A DNA stretch of 64,000 bases from Acanthacorydalis orientalis (GCA_034766995.1 CM068315.1:55126556-55190555); one strand, 5' to 3'. Counted from the stretch's first letter, positions 38,152-51,471 are shown. The notes: generated from the letters alone by a model not told the origin. Program-made: numbers and translations.

Positions 38152-38740
38152 TATGTATGTTTGTATATTGTTTCTCCATGAAAAATAACGAAACACTTAA
38201 ATTCATTTTGTTTTTAATTGTATAGACTAAATTAATTTGTCAATTATTTCTTCGAAGTATATTTATAAAATATTTTTTATTGAATATAAGTACCTTGTTT
38301 GAAATATTTTTTTGCATATTTTACTTGTAGTCTAGATTTTTTCTATGTAAAATATCAGTTCTGTAGGTAATAGGATGGTGGAACACTATTGTTTGTAGAT
38401 ACAACAAATTAATGTACATTACAGTTTTATATTCAGTTAGGATTCTAATATTTTGTTTATATATCTGTCTACATATATATATATAGTATGTTCATATGTT
38501 TACTACTCCTGGTATTTTGAAAAATTTTTCACGGGCTTCACATACATTTAAAGGCAATTAAAAAAATTCAAATACCATCATTCACTACTAGCAATTAAGA
38601 AATCGCGCGTAACTACCAGCAACGGTAAAGGCACCGCCATAACTTTAACTATTAAACTGGCCCCACACGTATCTTAAATAAGGATCAATAAAATGATTTT
38701 GAATTTGATTTGCCTGCGATATGATTATATAAACATACTA

Positions 38741-38741
<1 letters not shown>

Positions 38742-38807
<66 letters not shown>
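38742..38807. repeat. (CA)n(TA)n microsatellite
   Basis: CA run of about 28 bp, then TA. Confidence 0.95.
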
Positions 38808-38810
<3 letters not shown>

Positions 38811-38927
38811 CAGCACGTTGCAATATATCTGTAAGAATTATTATAAGGACATAAAAATTTATATTGTAAATATATATTGTATTATTATAAAAATTTGTTA
38901 TTGTTCCATTCGGATACATGGCATGTT

Positions 38928-38977
38928 TGTAATTGACAAGTGGACGAGCGCAGTGAGCAGGAGGCAAAGCCCCCTAG
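38928..38977 (+). mobile_element. Helitron-like 3' terminus, second copy
   Basis: AATTGACAAGTGGACGAGCG, CAGTGAGCAGGAGGC and AAGCCCCCTAG match the end at 34084-34162. The earlier copy has an additional internal GAATCGAGACCCCC stretch. It too ends at CTAG against a (TA)n run. Confidence 0.45.

Positions 38978-38979
<2 letters not shown>

Positions 38980-39022
<43 letters not shown>
38980..39022. repeat. (TA)n microsatellite at a transposon edge
   Basis: Begins just after the second Helitron-like CTAG end. Confidence 0.95.
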
Positions 39023-39026
<4 letters not shown>

Positions 39027-39254
39027 GGCAGTTGAATTGAAAATTGGGTTTTGTTGTGAATTTAAATTTGTTTTTGTTTTCTCAAATGAATTATTCTCTC
39101 ATCTCACAAACCATAAAAAACTTTCTGTTCAAAAATTTTCAATCGATAATTATCCACAGAGTGCCAAGGTACAGGAAAAAAATTCCTGTGAGATTTTCCA
39201 TCAGCTTAGTGCTCGAAAATGATGGCGTCGCCATCTAAATGCTTATAAATAACA

Positions 39255-39256
<2 letters not shown>

Positions 39257-39309
<53 letters not shown>
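39257..39309. repeat. (TA)n microsatellite
   Basis: Pure TA run, about 52 bp. Confidence 0.95.
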
Positions 39310-39312
<3 letters not shown>

Positions 39313-39394
39313 AGTTTTTTGTACTGGTAAAATTTTTCTCAACTACATTTTCATTTCATAGTGTAGGTACTTACGATTGTATAAACTTCAGGTA

Positions 39395-39990
39395 CTATAT
39401 AAGAATTACTGTTATATGTGAGTTCATAAAGTATAGTGCAATAATTTTAATTTTAAATAAATTACAGTTAGTAACAGATTCGTTTAATATAAACCTAGGT
39501 TCAATTGATTTTTCAATGTAGTCGACAAATTCTTTGAAGTATTTATCATAGAGGTAAAAAGTCAAAGCTCTGTTGGTAAAATATTCCATACAGTCATAGG
39601 TCTGTTAACTATTCATAACCTCATTTTGAATGTTTTTATCGGTTTGGTACCACCTTTCATGAAAATTAATTTAAACAGACAATTCGAACAACAGACGAAT
39701 ATTTTATGTTTCTAAATCAAAAATTTGTGAAGACAGACGGAGACCTAATCTGTGTGTGTAGTGTGTCGCCACATGTGTAAAAGATTCATTGTGCTGTGAG
39801 CAATGTGTGGCCTGGTATTATTGTGCAATAGCAGTACTTCCTTTGTTAGAATGCCAGACCTTTTGCGGTAAACATCCTTCGTAGGTTTGGTTAATGTAGT
39901 TGTGATAAAAGCTAAATGTCTGATCATACATATGGAATGTCTGATTTTAAAAAAAAAACATCGTTCCTTAACACTCATCTGTTTCATGCT
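39395..39990 (-). pseudogene. Mariner-like transposase fragment, catalytic and C-terminal parts
   Basis: The minus strand reads RKRSGILTKEVLLLHNNTRPHIA. It matches the mariner LLHDNARPH block that carries the second catalytic Asp, but here that position is Asn. Further on, TNRALTFYLYDKYFKEFVDY then IEKS corresponds to the C-terminal RYDKCL...YVEK motif. Frames are interrupted between the two. The substituted catalytic residue and the stops mean it is inactive. No clear terminal repeats were located. Confidence 0.7.
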
Positions 39991-39999
39991 TATCTATTT

Positions 40000-41008
<1,009 letters not shown>

Positions 41009-41466
41009 CAGTAAATCCTCCTATGACGCTATTAATTCGTACCGCGTTAAGTGAAACCCAGAAATGAGTACATAGAGACCAGGTTGGTTCGTTCTGCATT
41101 ATATGAAAACTGCATTCTCAGATCACCATGTTATGATGAATACGATTATGAAATAAAATTTTATGGATACAAAACGGAATAAATGTATGTTTACATATTT
41201 CAAATTATTCTTATTGAATTGAAGAGATCATATAAGAAAAGTAAAAAAGAAAAAAAAACAAGTAAAAATAAACTAAAAAACTATTTTCAACCGTGAAAGT
41301 GTAATAGAAAAATTCATGCTGTAGGGAGACTGCGAAAGCTAATTAATTCGTATTGTATAGAAACCGTGTTATAAGAGTACCGCGTAATAGGATGACTGTC
41401 TCAAATTGTCTCTGCGTTATATAGAAACCACGTTATGAGAGTACCGCGTTATATGAGCGTTTACTG
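41009..41466. mobile_element. pogo/Tigger-like miniature element
   Basis: The ends CAGTAAATCCTCCTATGACG and inverted CAGTAAACGCTCATATAACG form terminal repeats of the CAGT...-type seen in pogo/Tigger elements. Near the right end the motif AACC(G/A)(T/C)GTTAT(A/G)AGAGTACCGCGT is repeated twice in tandem, with related bits at the left (ACCGCGTTAAGTGAAACCC). The 458 bp interior has no transposase. Confidence 0.65.
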
Positions 41467-41927
41467 TTGTTAAGACCCGAGTCTCAGTATTCAGTATCAG
41501 AAGTAAAAATTACATTAAAATCGTAGCTGGCCAGTGCATTCGATACGAATTTCATCTATCGAAGCTGGCCGGTCTATATTGACGAGTTTCATCTGTTTGT
41601 CGCGCTGTCAACAAACAGTATCGGTTAAAATATTTGTTAGTCTACAGTGCAATTCGAAATAGTGTCTGCATTGATCACGTTTAAAGTTTGTTACTAACCT
41701 GTAAAAGTAGTGTGAAATGTATACGAGATAAACAAAGTATGTATATCTTAATAAAGATTATAATAATAAATAAATAGATATAATTAATATTGATATATGC
41801 ATAAAAAAGTAATGTTCATAGTATTAACATGTGTTTTAAATTATTCTTATTTATATTACTATAAGTATTTAATTATTCTTATTAAGTATATGAATTTAGA
41901 TTTTTCATTATATTCTATTTTTGAACT

Positions 41928-41928
<1 letters not shown>

Positions 41929-41959
<31 letters not shown>

Positions 41960-41974
41960 TGTATATATATATAA

Positions 41975-42044
<70 letters not shown>
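41929..42044. repeat. (TA)n compound microsatellite
   Basis: Contains a tandemly repeated AATATG interruption; associated with dispersed repeat copy B. Confidence 0.95.
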
Positions 42045-42104
42045 ACAGGATATTACTTTATTGTTCGATAATTCGAGATTTAAAAATAATCAATATCATG
42101 TGAA

Positions 42105-42195
42105 TATATGCTATATATTTATGTCATGTTATTCTATTACTTCTAAGTAAAAACATCAAATAGTGAGTCAACACGATAATGAAATAAATAGATGC
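42105..42195 (+). repeat. Dispersed repeat, copy B
   Basis: Counterpart of 35880-35970 (TGTTATTCTATTACTTCTAA, AAATAGTGAGTCAAC, GAAATAAATAGATG). It directly abuts the stop end of the unrecognised minus-strand exon-like frame at 42197. Confidence 0.45.
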
Positions 42196-42196
42196 G

Positions 42197-42429
42197 TCAT
42201 AGTGTATTAAGTCCTTTAAATGTATTTTCAAACAGTTCCTGTAAATGTACATTCAACTTATCAGACAATTTTGAACTGTAGAGAAGACCCGTCATGAATA
42301 ATAACATCACTTGAAATTCCGTATTTGTTACCTGAACGATTTCCCCAAAACCCTTTTCTCCGTTCATAATGCACTGCAATAAAATGGCGGAATGTGCCGA
42401 CTGTTTAATGATTTGAAGATAGTGGCACC
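42197..42429 (-). CDS. Possible terminal exon of an unrecognised protein
   Basis: A minus-strand frame follows a good acceptor-like CTTATCTGTAG and runs 77 codons to TGA. The protein (CHYLQIIKQSAHSAILLQ...) looks helical and ordinary in composition, with GEKGFGEIVQVTNTEF and LYSSKLSDKLNVHL in its middle and ELFENTFKGL near its end. It is less biased to AT-rich codons than chance frames around it. I do not recognise the family. No neighbouring exon was found, so it may be a real last exon, a retrocopy fragment or an unusually clean chance frame. Confidence 0.3.
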
Positions 42430-43905
42430 CTACAGATAAGACTTGTGCAGTCTGGCTGACAGTCGAAGTATTAAAAGTTGACCTGTGATAATTCGCCAAC
42501 CGGTAAATCTAAAAATGTCATTAGTTTTAAGTCAAGTTCAATTCTTGTGTATGAGATATTATTTTATTCTATGTTTGACTTACTTTACCAATTACACTAA
42601 TTACAGATTTAATACAAACTTATGGATCGTTCTCGTTTGTAATTCTTTAAAATATTTTAAGAAATAAATTTTCTCTTTTTTTATAATAATTTATAAATAT
42701 TTACATAGTATTTATAAATTCATTTAAAAAAATGTATTTATTTTATAATTTGTTAATGGAATTATATATATATATATATACATAGTTCATGAATCGATCA
42801 TTAACTGCCATAAATCTTAAACTTAAATTAATAAAACAATTACTAATTACACTGATTTAATAGAGATATAAATATATAAATTGAATATAAATATGATCTT
42901 CAGCCTCTGCCGATCGACTGGTTGATACAGTTTTTTTCTAAAATTCATTGGATTTTTAAACAATCTACTTTTCACTTCCTTTCTGACATATTCGCTACAC
43001 ATGTTCTGATAACATTGTCTCACTTATCCATTAACCTCTTTCTTGTCTTTTTTGATTTGAACCAATAATTTTTTTCGTTAGTCCAATAATCAAATGATTT
43101 ATTTTGTACTTTTTAAGAGTATCATGTCTATTTATGTGTTTATCTCTTCACTTTTCACAATAAAATTCTGAAACTGGTTAAATTCACACTCACTAATTAA
43201 TTCTTTTCTCATTTTACTAATCACAAAATAAATTTCGATCAAAAATGTTTATTGAATGAATATTGATCATTTTGTATTATTACTCATGTTTGTTACGATA
43301 ACGATGAAAGCGTTAACGTATAGAATTAGCTCTCTAAAGATAATCGCTTCTTTATAGAAATACACATTAGTAACAATCAATAATAAGAATCATCATTTAT
43401 TGAACATTTTTGATCGTTTTTCTTCTGTTATTTGTAGGGCGAGAAATTACTTCATTTGTGTAAAGGAATTTAGTCAAATTGCCAGAAAAGTATTGCGAAA
43501 CGAAAAAAAATAAACATTGTAATAAACATGACACACATAAGAACAACAAAAGTTTCATCTAACTTTTGTAGTGTGTGGAGCGAGAAAATAACTAATTTTC
43601 GAAACACTATTTTTTTTCATCTTTAATTCTGTTTGTATTCATATATGTTTCAATTATTCTTATATCTCTTATTTGTATTTCTTATTAATATCGAAGTTAG
43701 TTTTATTTATGGTTAAGAAAAACTGTTCTTCTTACTTACTGCGTATGAAATTAAAAAAAATACTTGAATTGCAGTTTTCTTCTTATAATAAATTATTAAG
43801 AAATCAGTAGTTATAAAATGTACTTTTTAAAAATATTGAAAATGTTTATTGTATGATGGAAAATTAAATGTTTGATTTAAGATAAAGAATATATATATAT
43901 ATACA

Positions 43906-43951
<46 letters not shown>

Positions 43952-43956
<5 letters not shown>

Positions 43957-44025
43957 TTATTTGTATAATAAACTACATTTCCTACTGATTTTTTTTATTT
44001 TGTTGTTAAATAAAATTTTCATAAG

Positions 44026-44062
<37 letters not shown>

Positions 44063-44181
44063 GTATTATTAAATTATGTATAATGATATATTTCATGTAA
44101 TGCAAAGAAAATTAAACAATTTTTCGGTTATTTGACGTGTTAGTGTAAAAAAAATTGAATAAAATTTTGATAAATACATGC

Positions 44182-44248
<67 letters not shown>

Positions 44249-44345
44249 ATTGAATTGTAAATGATATATAACGTTGTATTTAAGGCAATGAAAATTAAAC
44301 ATTTTTTTCGATTATTTAACGCGTTAAAGTGTAAAAAAATGAGTC
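43952..44345. repeat. Tandem block of diverged units separated by (TA)n runs
   Basis: Units at about 44064-44186 and 44251-44345 share ATTATTGAATT/AAATTATG, GAAAATTAAACAATTTTTCG and TTATTTGACGTGTTAGTGTA-like blocks in order. A third, more diverged unit lies at 43954-44023 (TTAAATTATTTGTATAATAA, AATAAAATTTTCATAAGTAC). Each is followed or preceded by a (TA)n run, so the microsatellite is part of the unit. Confidence 0.6.
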
Positions 44346-44525
44346 AATATGTAAGTTTAACAGCACCCATTTCGCATACTGAATTGATGAAACATAAGTT
44401 CAAATTTGAATTTAAGAATTGTGTCATCTCTTATAAAAAAGTCTCGAGTATATAAAACGTGATGTGCGTGACTGTATTTTAAATTAATTTAAAATATGTT
44501 TGCTTCGAGGTAATTAATTTAAATA

Positions 44526-44529
<4 letters not shown>

Positions 44530-44574
<45 letters not shown>

Positions 44575-44600
44575 TATGTTTGTGTGTGTGTGTGTGTCTG
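44530..44600. repeat. (TA)n(GT)n microsatellite
   Basis: TA run, GGTATG, then GT run. Confidence 0.95.
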
Positions 44601-45634
44601 ATCTATTCCAAATGTATTAATAAAATTTATTCGTATGTTCGACACGATATAACAGTTTAATATGCCATAGAGAAATGTTTAACAAACGATTTAAAACGAT
44701 AATCATCCATGCTATTTCAAATAGCAGTTAAAGTTGAAACTATAAAAGTATATTATTGGTTTAGTTTCTTTTTGAGAAAATCGAACGATGCAATTAGTAA
44801 CAGATACAAACATTTAATATATTTTTATATATCTTTTTGAAAATGTCGGATGTATGTACTTAATCGTTAATTAATCGAAACTGAATCAGGTTATTTTTCG
44901 ATCCTACTCATCGAAACGTCCGCACATGTGCCGACAACGTAAACGATCCATTATGCCCGGTTCGGCTGTAAACATTTCAGATTCATTTCACTTCAATGCG
45001 AATCTTGACGCGACCTGTGCACACCGTGTCATAAAAAAAATCGTATCGGCCAATCATTTCAGTTAACAACACACTCGGCAAGCTCATATCGAGGTCCGAC
45101 AACCACTCACCACCTATAAAACTTTATCGTAATGAACTTTGAGAAACTCGGCCTTAAGTCATAAACGACACGACAAATATAACAATCGACACAAAACGAA
45201 ATCGGTTAAATGTTTCGCCTGGGGTAACGTGGCATTCACCATCTTGATACCGTTGTGTGGAATGTATTTTTAATTATCAGACAATAGTTGTGGTACTGCC
45301 GATCCGGTTTCTTTTTAATCGTGTCTCTCTATACAGCTGAACTCAATTTTGCAGTTGTATAAGGCATGTTTTATATTGATTACATCCTCAATAACGGAGT
45401 ATGCAGATATGATCAAGAATCGTTTGTTCTCTTACCACCTACGCTGTCCAATTATTAATAATGTTGGGGCTCGTGTGCGGTTTTTGATATACGTTCGACG
45501 ATTTATATTATATAACAATTGCTTTATTAGAGCCTACGGCGTTTTATTAATAGCCAGAGTGTATATCGACACTGTTGGAATTTTAATAGTTATGAGATCT
45601 CATTCGAGAATGAGGTAAAAATGCTATTTCACAC
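44601..45634. other. Non-coding DNA with a GC-balanced central patch
   Basis: 44900-45240 has balanced composition and several CG dinucleotides without a long open frame. It may be a conserved regulatory element, but no motif is decisive. Confidence 0.25.
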
Positions 45635-45829
45635 TATATATATATATATATATATGGAGCTGAATTTCGCTCAAATAATTTATTATGATTTATCAGTAAA
45701 CATGATCGCGAATGACTAATATTTATGACACCCATGGCAGCACACAACACACACTTTTCTGTTATTTATTTGAACGACGATTAAATATCAGAACTAATTT
45801 ACTTTATCATCGAATTTTTACTCACAGGT

Positions 45830-46240
45830 ATTCTCCTCTCTGGTTGCCCATCCAAGACTTTTTGGTACTCTTGAGTTCGGCATCCGCTCAGTGTGACCTG
45901 CCCATCGCAGACGAATCAATTTATAAAGATTGATAGTTTTGGTTCCTTACAGACTTTATATAATTCGAAGCTGTAGCGTATTCTCCAAATGCCTTCATCG
46001 TTTACTAGCCCAACTATCTTCCTCAACATTCTTCTTTTGACGGTGTTCAAAATTTTTGCTGGCCTAGCTGACGTGATCCACGCTTCACCTCCATAAGATA
46101 TGACGATAGGGAGGAAGGTTTTATACAGTCGGATTTTGGTCATCCTATGCACATTTTTTGATTTTATTATGGAGATGAGCTCGAAATATGTTCTAAGTGC
46201 TGCCGTTATTCGTTTTTGAATTTCTTGAGGGGTGAAAGCT
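45830..46240 (-). pseudogene. Non-LTR retrotransposon reverse transcriptase C-terminal fragment
   Basis: The minus strand reads TPQEIQKRITAALRTYFELI, then TKIRLYKTFLPIVISYGGEA and W. This is followed by KRRMLRKIVGLVNDEGIWRI, RYSFELYKVCKEP and, after a frameshift, IRLRWAGHTERMPNSRVPK. The order LYKT...YG-E-W, RILRKI-GPV...WRIRYN and LRWAGH-RM is characteristic of the region following the reverse transcriptase domain in arthropod non-LTR elements. The frameshift and missing catalytic region make it a dead remnant. Confidence 0.8.
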
Positions 46241-47807
46241 TATTATTAAAATAAATTTTCAAAAGCAATATATACTAAAAAAGACAAAGACAAAAATAAG
46301 AATGTATTTTTATACGAATTTCATTCAACAGAGAGCGTTCAGTTTCGCTTTTTGTATTTCATTTGTGAAACTCTCAATTATATTGACAAAATAGATACGT
46401 TTCATCAAAATTTTTATTTGCATTTCATTAGTGATTCAATACCGAAAACCTTTTGGCGCCAGTTAGAAATTTTCAGATTGAAATTGTTCTCAAATCTCAC
46501 TTCTATCAATTTTAAGCATTCAGTCGTTTTTTTTTGAAATCGGCCAGTCCGTTTAATTAACATTCGTTCTTCTAAACAATTTTGATTAAATTTACTATTA
46601 AAGTAGAGTAAATAACTCGTTACGTTTTTCTTTGCATATTTTATGTTCATGAAATCGAGTTCAGAATTAATGATACTTTTTACCTCTTGTAATCTGATCT
46701 TACTGACTGATATATCTACAAGTTATGCAGACTTTGAAATATATTACTTTTTCTGTTTGTATTTTGTCGAAAACATAAAGGTCACTTGTTTCCTTTTTAA
46801 AAGAGATATTTTATCTTTTGTAAGTTTATACGAAGACCTCAACCTTTATATTCCTTTAAGATTATACATATATACATATAACGCTTTTATCTTGTATATT
46901 CGACAAATAAACGTTTTCAAAAATACTTTATAAAGCATACTTTCAAGTTATACTTTCTTTACTTGTTATATATTAAATAGAAGAATATATTAAAACGGTG
47001 AACAACTCTTTTTCAAGTACCTTTTTTGAAAATTCTTATCATATATATATATATATATATATAATACGATTTTATTATTGAAATATAAAATATTACAAAT
47101 ACCTACTTAAATATCTGTATTGAACGTTCTATTTTTTATTATTTAAAAAGCTTATTGGCTACATTTGGTTATATACTTAAATATTTTTAAACGTTTCAAC
47201 ATTTCACATTATTTCATTCGAACACAACAAAATTACATGTTTCACGAATATCTTTGTCGTTTTCCACACTTTCCGTGTTTTGACAAGTTAATTCGTAGAT
47301 GTACTCCACATACAAAAAAAATATTTCTCAGTTACTTATTGTAGACATTATCTATCAATCAGTGTGCAGTTTTTGGCACGTTTTCCGTACTACGGTCGCT
47401 CGAGACATTAAAAATAATACGAAATTGTCAAGAAAGAACATATAAGATATATAAAATAGTTTGTAAATTCGAGACAAGGTACAACACGGCCACAACTACG
47501 ATAAATCTACAAAACGTTTGTTGTAGAGAATCTCTAGCTCGCAAGATAATGTTAAATGAATTCAAATCTGATGACAGTTACAATATAGTTCTGGGTATTA
47601 TGATTACATCCGATTTCACAAATGAATTTTCCTCTGACCTGATAAAACAAAAAAAAAAACTCTGATCGAAAATATTGAATAAATGATTATTGATCTTTTT
47701 TTATTGTAGACTATTCACATTTTGATGTAGAAACCAGCTAGCTCAGACCACCACTCAGGTACAGAAAAATCTGTTCTTTTGCCCATCTTTCAAATCGGTT
47801 AATTCTA
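46241..47807. other. AT-rich non-coding DNA
   Basis: No recognised gene. Two opposite frames near 46350-46650 are overlapping chance frames without homology. A short (TA)n lies at 47040-47062. Confidence 0.35.
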
Positions 47808-48330
47808 TTAGGTTGGTGCAAAAATAATTACGGTTTTTACGTATCGAGTATAAAGACGCATATATCAGTTGAAAAATATATCTATTAATCAAAATAAAAA
47901 CCATTGGCCTGCACACATTTCTTCCAACGGGAAACAAGTTGGTTTATTCCTACAAAATAAAATTCTGGAGTCTTGGAATTAACAAATTCATCGAAAACAC
48001 TTAGAGCTGATGCTTAATCTTTGAAAATCTTCTCTGGTAGGAAATTACTCAAAAGTTAAAAAACATTATAATCTGAGACAGGTCCGAAGAATAAAGTGGG
48101 TGAGGTAAGGTTTCATAACCCGATTAATTTATTTTTTATGTCATTTATGAGACGTGTGATCGGGTGTTGACATGATGAAAAAATGATCCTCTTCAACTGA
48201 CTAATGCTGGCCATAAACGATCCAACTTCTCGTGCATTTTTTTCAATTTCCATACAATATTTTTCTGTTGTTATTGTTTCACCAGGATTTAAGAAGTCGC
48301 AGTGAATGATACCACTTGCAGACTACGAAA
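47808..48330 (-). mobile_element. Mariner element, C-terminal half with 3' terminal repeat
   Basis: The left edge TTAGGTTGGTGCAAAAATAA is a typical mariner terminus. On the minus strand, broken frames read LNPGETITTEKYCMEIEK, a block equivalent to LLHDNARPHVS (here HHVNTRSHVS), MKPYLTHFILRTC and ISSKCFR...QDSRILFCRNK, then FPLEEMCAGQW. This is the catalytic and C-terminal half of a DD34D transposase of the SETMAR/cecropia-like type. The second catalytic Asp region is mutated and stops occur. The 5' half and its terminal repeat are missing. Confidence 0.8.
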
Positions 48331-48360
48331 AAGTGATTTTAATATTTTTTTTATTAAACA

Positions 48361-48609
48361 TTCCGAAAGTTATTTTAGTTAAAGTTTATAAAAATATATT
48401 ACTTATCAAAAGGTTCTTGTATAAAGAAGTATTTTTATAGTTTTGTTTTAAAATTCATTTATATATATATATACAATAACAATAATTATTTATTTAACAT
48501 ATTTTTTTTAATAACAATTCTTTAACTTATGAACTGATCAAAACTAATGGTTACTTTTCGAGGTACATAAAATATACATAAAATTTTGTTTATAAATCCT
48601 ATATATGTT

Positions 48610-48677
<68 letters not shown>

Positions 48678-48770
48678 TTTTAAAACAAAACTATAAAAAT
48701 ACTTCTTTGTACAGAAACCTTTAGATAATTTCTACATTTTTAAAGATTTTAACTGAAATAACTTTCATAT
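48361..48770. repeat. Fold-back element with ~110 bp arms around a (TA)n core
   Basis: GAAAGTTATTTTAGTTAAAG...AAGAAGTATTTTTATAGTTT at 48365-48463 is mirrored by AAACTATAAAAATACTTCTT...TTTTAACTGAAATAACTTTC at 48674-48768. The arms are diverged slightly. The core is (TA)n. It lies just to the right of the mariner fragment. Confidence 0.7.
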
Positions 48771-49194
48771 AAAAGTAAAATTATATGCTCTTTATGATTC
48801 ATATAATAAAAATTGGACATTTATTAAACTTTCACATATAGTGACTTATAGTGTAAAAAAAATGCTATATTATATAATATATTACGTATGTGTAATTCCT
48901 TGAAAATTTTACTTTGATTATATACATATTTACAAAGTACAAGGTTGTGATAATTTTTTATATCTTCTAGAATTGGCTGTATTTATTTTTTACTCCAACT
49001 CAAATGAAAACATTGCGATTTTATGTTTTCAAGAAAATTGGTGTTATGAAATAAATTATTGATATTAAACAATTATTGATATTAAACATTGTGAAAATGT
49101 TTGAATTGTATACAAATCTTGATTTTTTTTCTTTTAGTAAACGACATAATTTTTTAAATTATATATAAATTAATTAAGTCTGTAATGAAAAAGA

Positions 49195-49197
<3 letters not shown>

Positions 49198-49266
<69 letters not shown>
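49198..49266. repeat. (TA)n microsatellite
   Basis: One TTTATTT interruption. Confidence 0.95.
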
Positions 49267-49267
<1 letters not shown>

Positions 49268-50436
49268 CATAATTGCATATTTTAATTTATAAATAGTAAT
49301 GAACATTCGCCATGAAGGTTAATTATAGTTAGCTAAAGGGAAAGTCATAGGAAAATATTTATACCTGTCGTGTATAAAAATATTTTTCTCAGAAAATATT
49401 TCAAGGATACATCACGTTGCAATTCTCTGTACATTTGAAACAAACATCTACAATTGTTTTCAATTTATTTTTATTTTCTTGTAATTTCCTTACATCTTTT
49501 GCAATTCACAATTAATGTTCTTATCGTTGAGTACATATATTTGGTCCACTCTCTCATCTATGCCATCGAATTCGAACCGAACGTATCATGACACTACGTA
49601 CCTTAAAAAATACAAATAAATGTATACACTCGATCACAAATTACAGGTATGCGTAGAGCTGGTTTCTGGTTTATACTAGCCACGTTATACACCTTTTTGT
49701 AATCTATCGCAATACACGTGACGAGTATTCTTGTAAATGTTTGTTTACAAGGAAATATATTTTATAATTTTTTCCCAGGTATGTATACATATAGGTTATT
49801 TATTGATTGAGTAAACAAACTATATATCCGGCTGGACGATAATAAATTATGTGCAAAACGGGGATTTGCATTAACCTTTATGTTTGGGATTTTAAACGGA
49901 TTTTTAAATAAAATCTAAAAGATTGTTTTTGGTTTCAATAACCCACTGATATATAAATTCAGGTAGATTTTTAACATGCTTAATGTTAATTCTATTAATT
50001 TTTCAAGCATGTTTTAATAATTATTTTGAACAATCATAGACATGAACATGTATTTAAAAGATCTTGACAGCGTACAGCAGTGGTGTTAAGTCTCTCCCCA
50101 AGACCCCAAGTCTCCCGCAAGTCTCTAGAATGCGGCACGCGGCCCAAAGTTTGAAGTTGATTTTAATAAAATAATTAAAATAACTAAAATATTTTAATAA
50201 TAAAATGTAATTGATTGAAATTCAGTGTAACACGGTGCTAAAAGAAAAGTACAATGAAGTTAAATCAAATCAAAAGAAATTTATTGTTAATCATTAAATA
50301 CATAAAGTTTGGACAGAGTTATAAGTGTATTCTACAGAAATAGTGAAGAGTTTGACACCATCTTAGCCGTTAAATTCTACCAATATTTGTAATGGTATAT
50401 ATTGTGTAACATTATAAATTTCGGGATAATATTCGC

Positions 50437-50765
50437 AGAAAACGGACAAAAGGAGTGCGTTTGTTGCGCGACAATGCATCAGTTCACATTGTTCACTCAT
50501 GTCTGTCAAGCCGTCATTTGAGTGTGGCTTCCAAAATTTTTATCATCCACCCTACAGTACAGACATAGCCCCTAGCGACTATTAACTCTTTGATAATTTG
50601 GAAACAGATTTACGTGGACAGCGTTTTAATGATGGCAATGACCTGAAAACAGTGGTAACTGACTGACACTTTAACTGAAAACGGAAGATTATTTTTGTAA
50701 GAGTACAGAATTGCTAAATAAGCGCTGTAAAAAATGTATTAAAGTTAAAGTGGATTATATAGACT
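50437..50765 (+). pseudogene. Mariner-like transposase C-terminal fragment
   Basis: The plus strand reads RTKGVRLLRDNASVHIVHSC, then frameshifted FIIHPTVQT-like sequence equivalent to HPPYSPDLAPSDF. Next are DLRGQRFNDGNDLKTV and, after another shift, a FL-EYRIAK...RCKKCI-like end. The order matches the second catalytic Asp block to the C-terminus of mariner. RDNA retains the Asp, but many frameshifts and stops remain. It belongs to a different mariner lineage from the copies at 47.8 and 63.3 kb. Confidence 0.7.
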
Positions 50766-50891
50766 TATATAGAAAAATAGTGAAATCTTGTTTTTTTTTT
50801 ATTTACGTTCTTTCCAATCAAGGTTGAGAATATTTGGCGCTAGACTAGTAGTTACTATCCCGAAAAATATTGGCCTAAATCTATCTATCTA

Positions 50892-50892
<1 letters not shown>

Positions 50893-50931
<39 letters not shown>
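50893..50931. repeat. (TA)n microsatellite
   Basis: Preceded by a short CTAT run. Confidence 0.95.
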
Positions 50932-50933
<2 letters not shown>

Positions 50934-51239
50934 CTCGTCTCGTTCACAAATAAAAAATCAAATTAAATGATAACGAAAACAATTGTATAATTTTTGATTA
51001 GATTCGAGTCTAGGTAATGAAAATAATCTCTTTAATGCTTTTCTAATGACTTTAATATCTGAAGAGTGTGCTTTTATCTTATCGAAATGAATGTAAATAT
51101 AAAAGTTATGAATATTTCTAAAGTACTACTAACCCAATGAAAAACTATGTTAATCGATACATTGTATTCTCAGAAAATGTCTGATATACTTAAGAATGTG
51201 CTTTTTTAAGAGTGTGACATACGAAATAGTTATTTAATG

Positions 51240-51250
51240 TTGTATGTATG

Positions 51251-51309
<59 letters not shown>
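51240..51309. repeat. (GTAT)n(TA)n microsatellite
   Basis: Short GTAT run then about 55 bp of TA, 25 bp left of the direct duplication. Confidence 0.95.
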
Positions 51310-51310
<1 letters not shown>

Positions 51311-51332
51311 AAACGTTTGATCAAATCTTACA

Positions 51333-51471
51333 CGTAAAAAAATAAATGATTGTATTGAATGAAATCTATTTGAAAACTAAATTTGATACTTTTGCATTTG
51401 TATAGAAAAATCTTTTGAGAGAATTGTACAAAATAATCAATTTGTTAGTGTTTTTTTTATGAAAATGAAAT
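51333..51471 (+). repeat. Direct duplication, copy 1
   Basis: About 140 bp (GTAAAAAAATAAATGATTG to GAAAATGAAAT) recurs at 52051-52191 with about nine in ten bases matching by eye, including TTTTGAGAGAATTGTACAAA. The copies are 717 bp apart. Confidence 0.75.
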
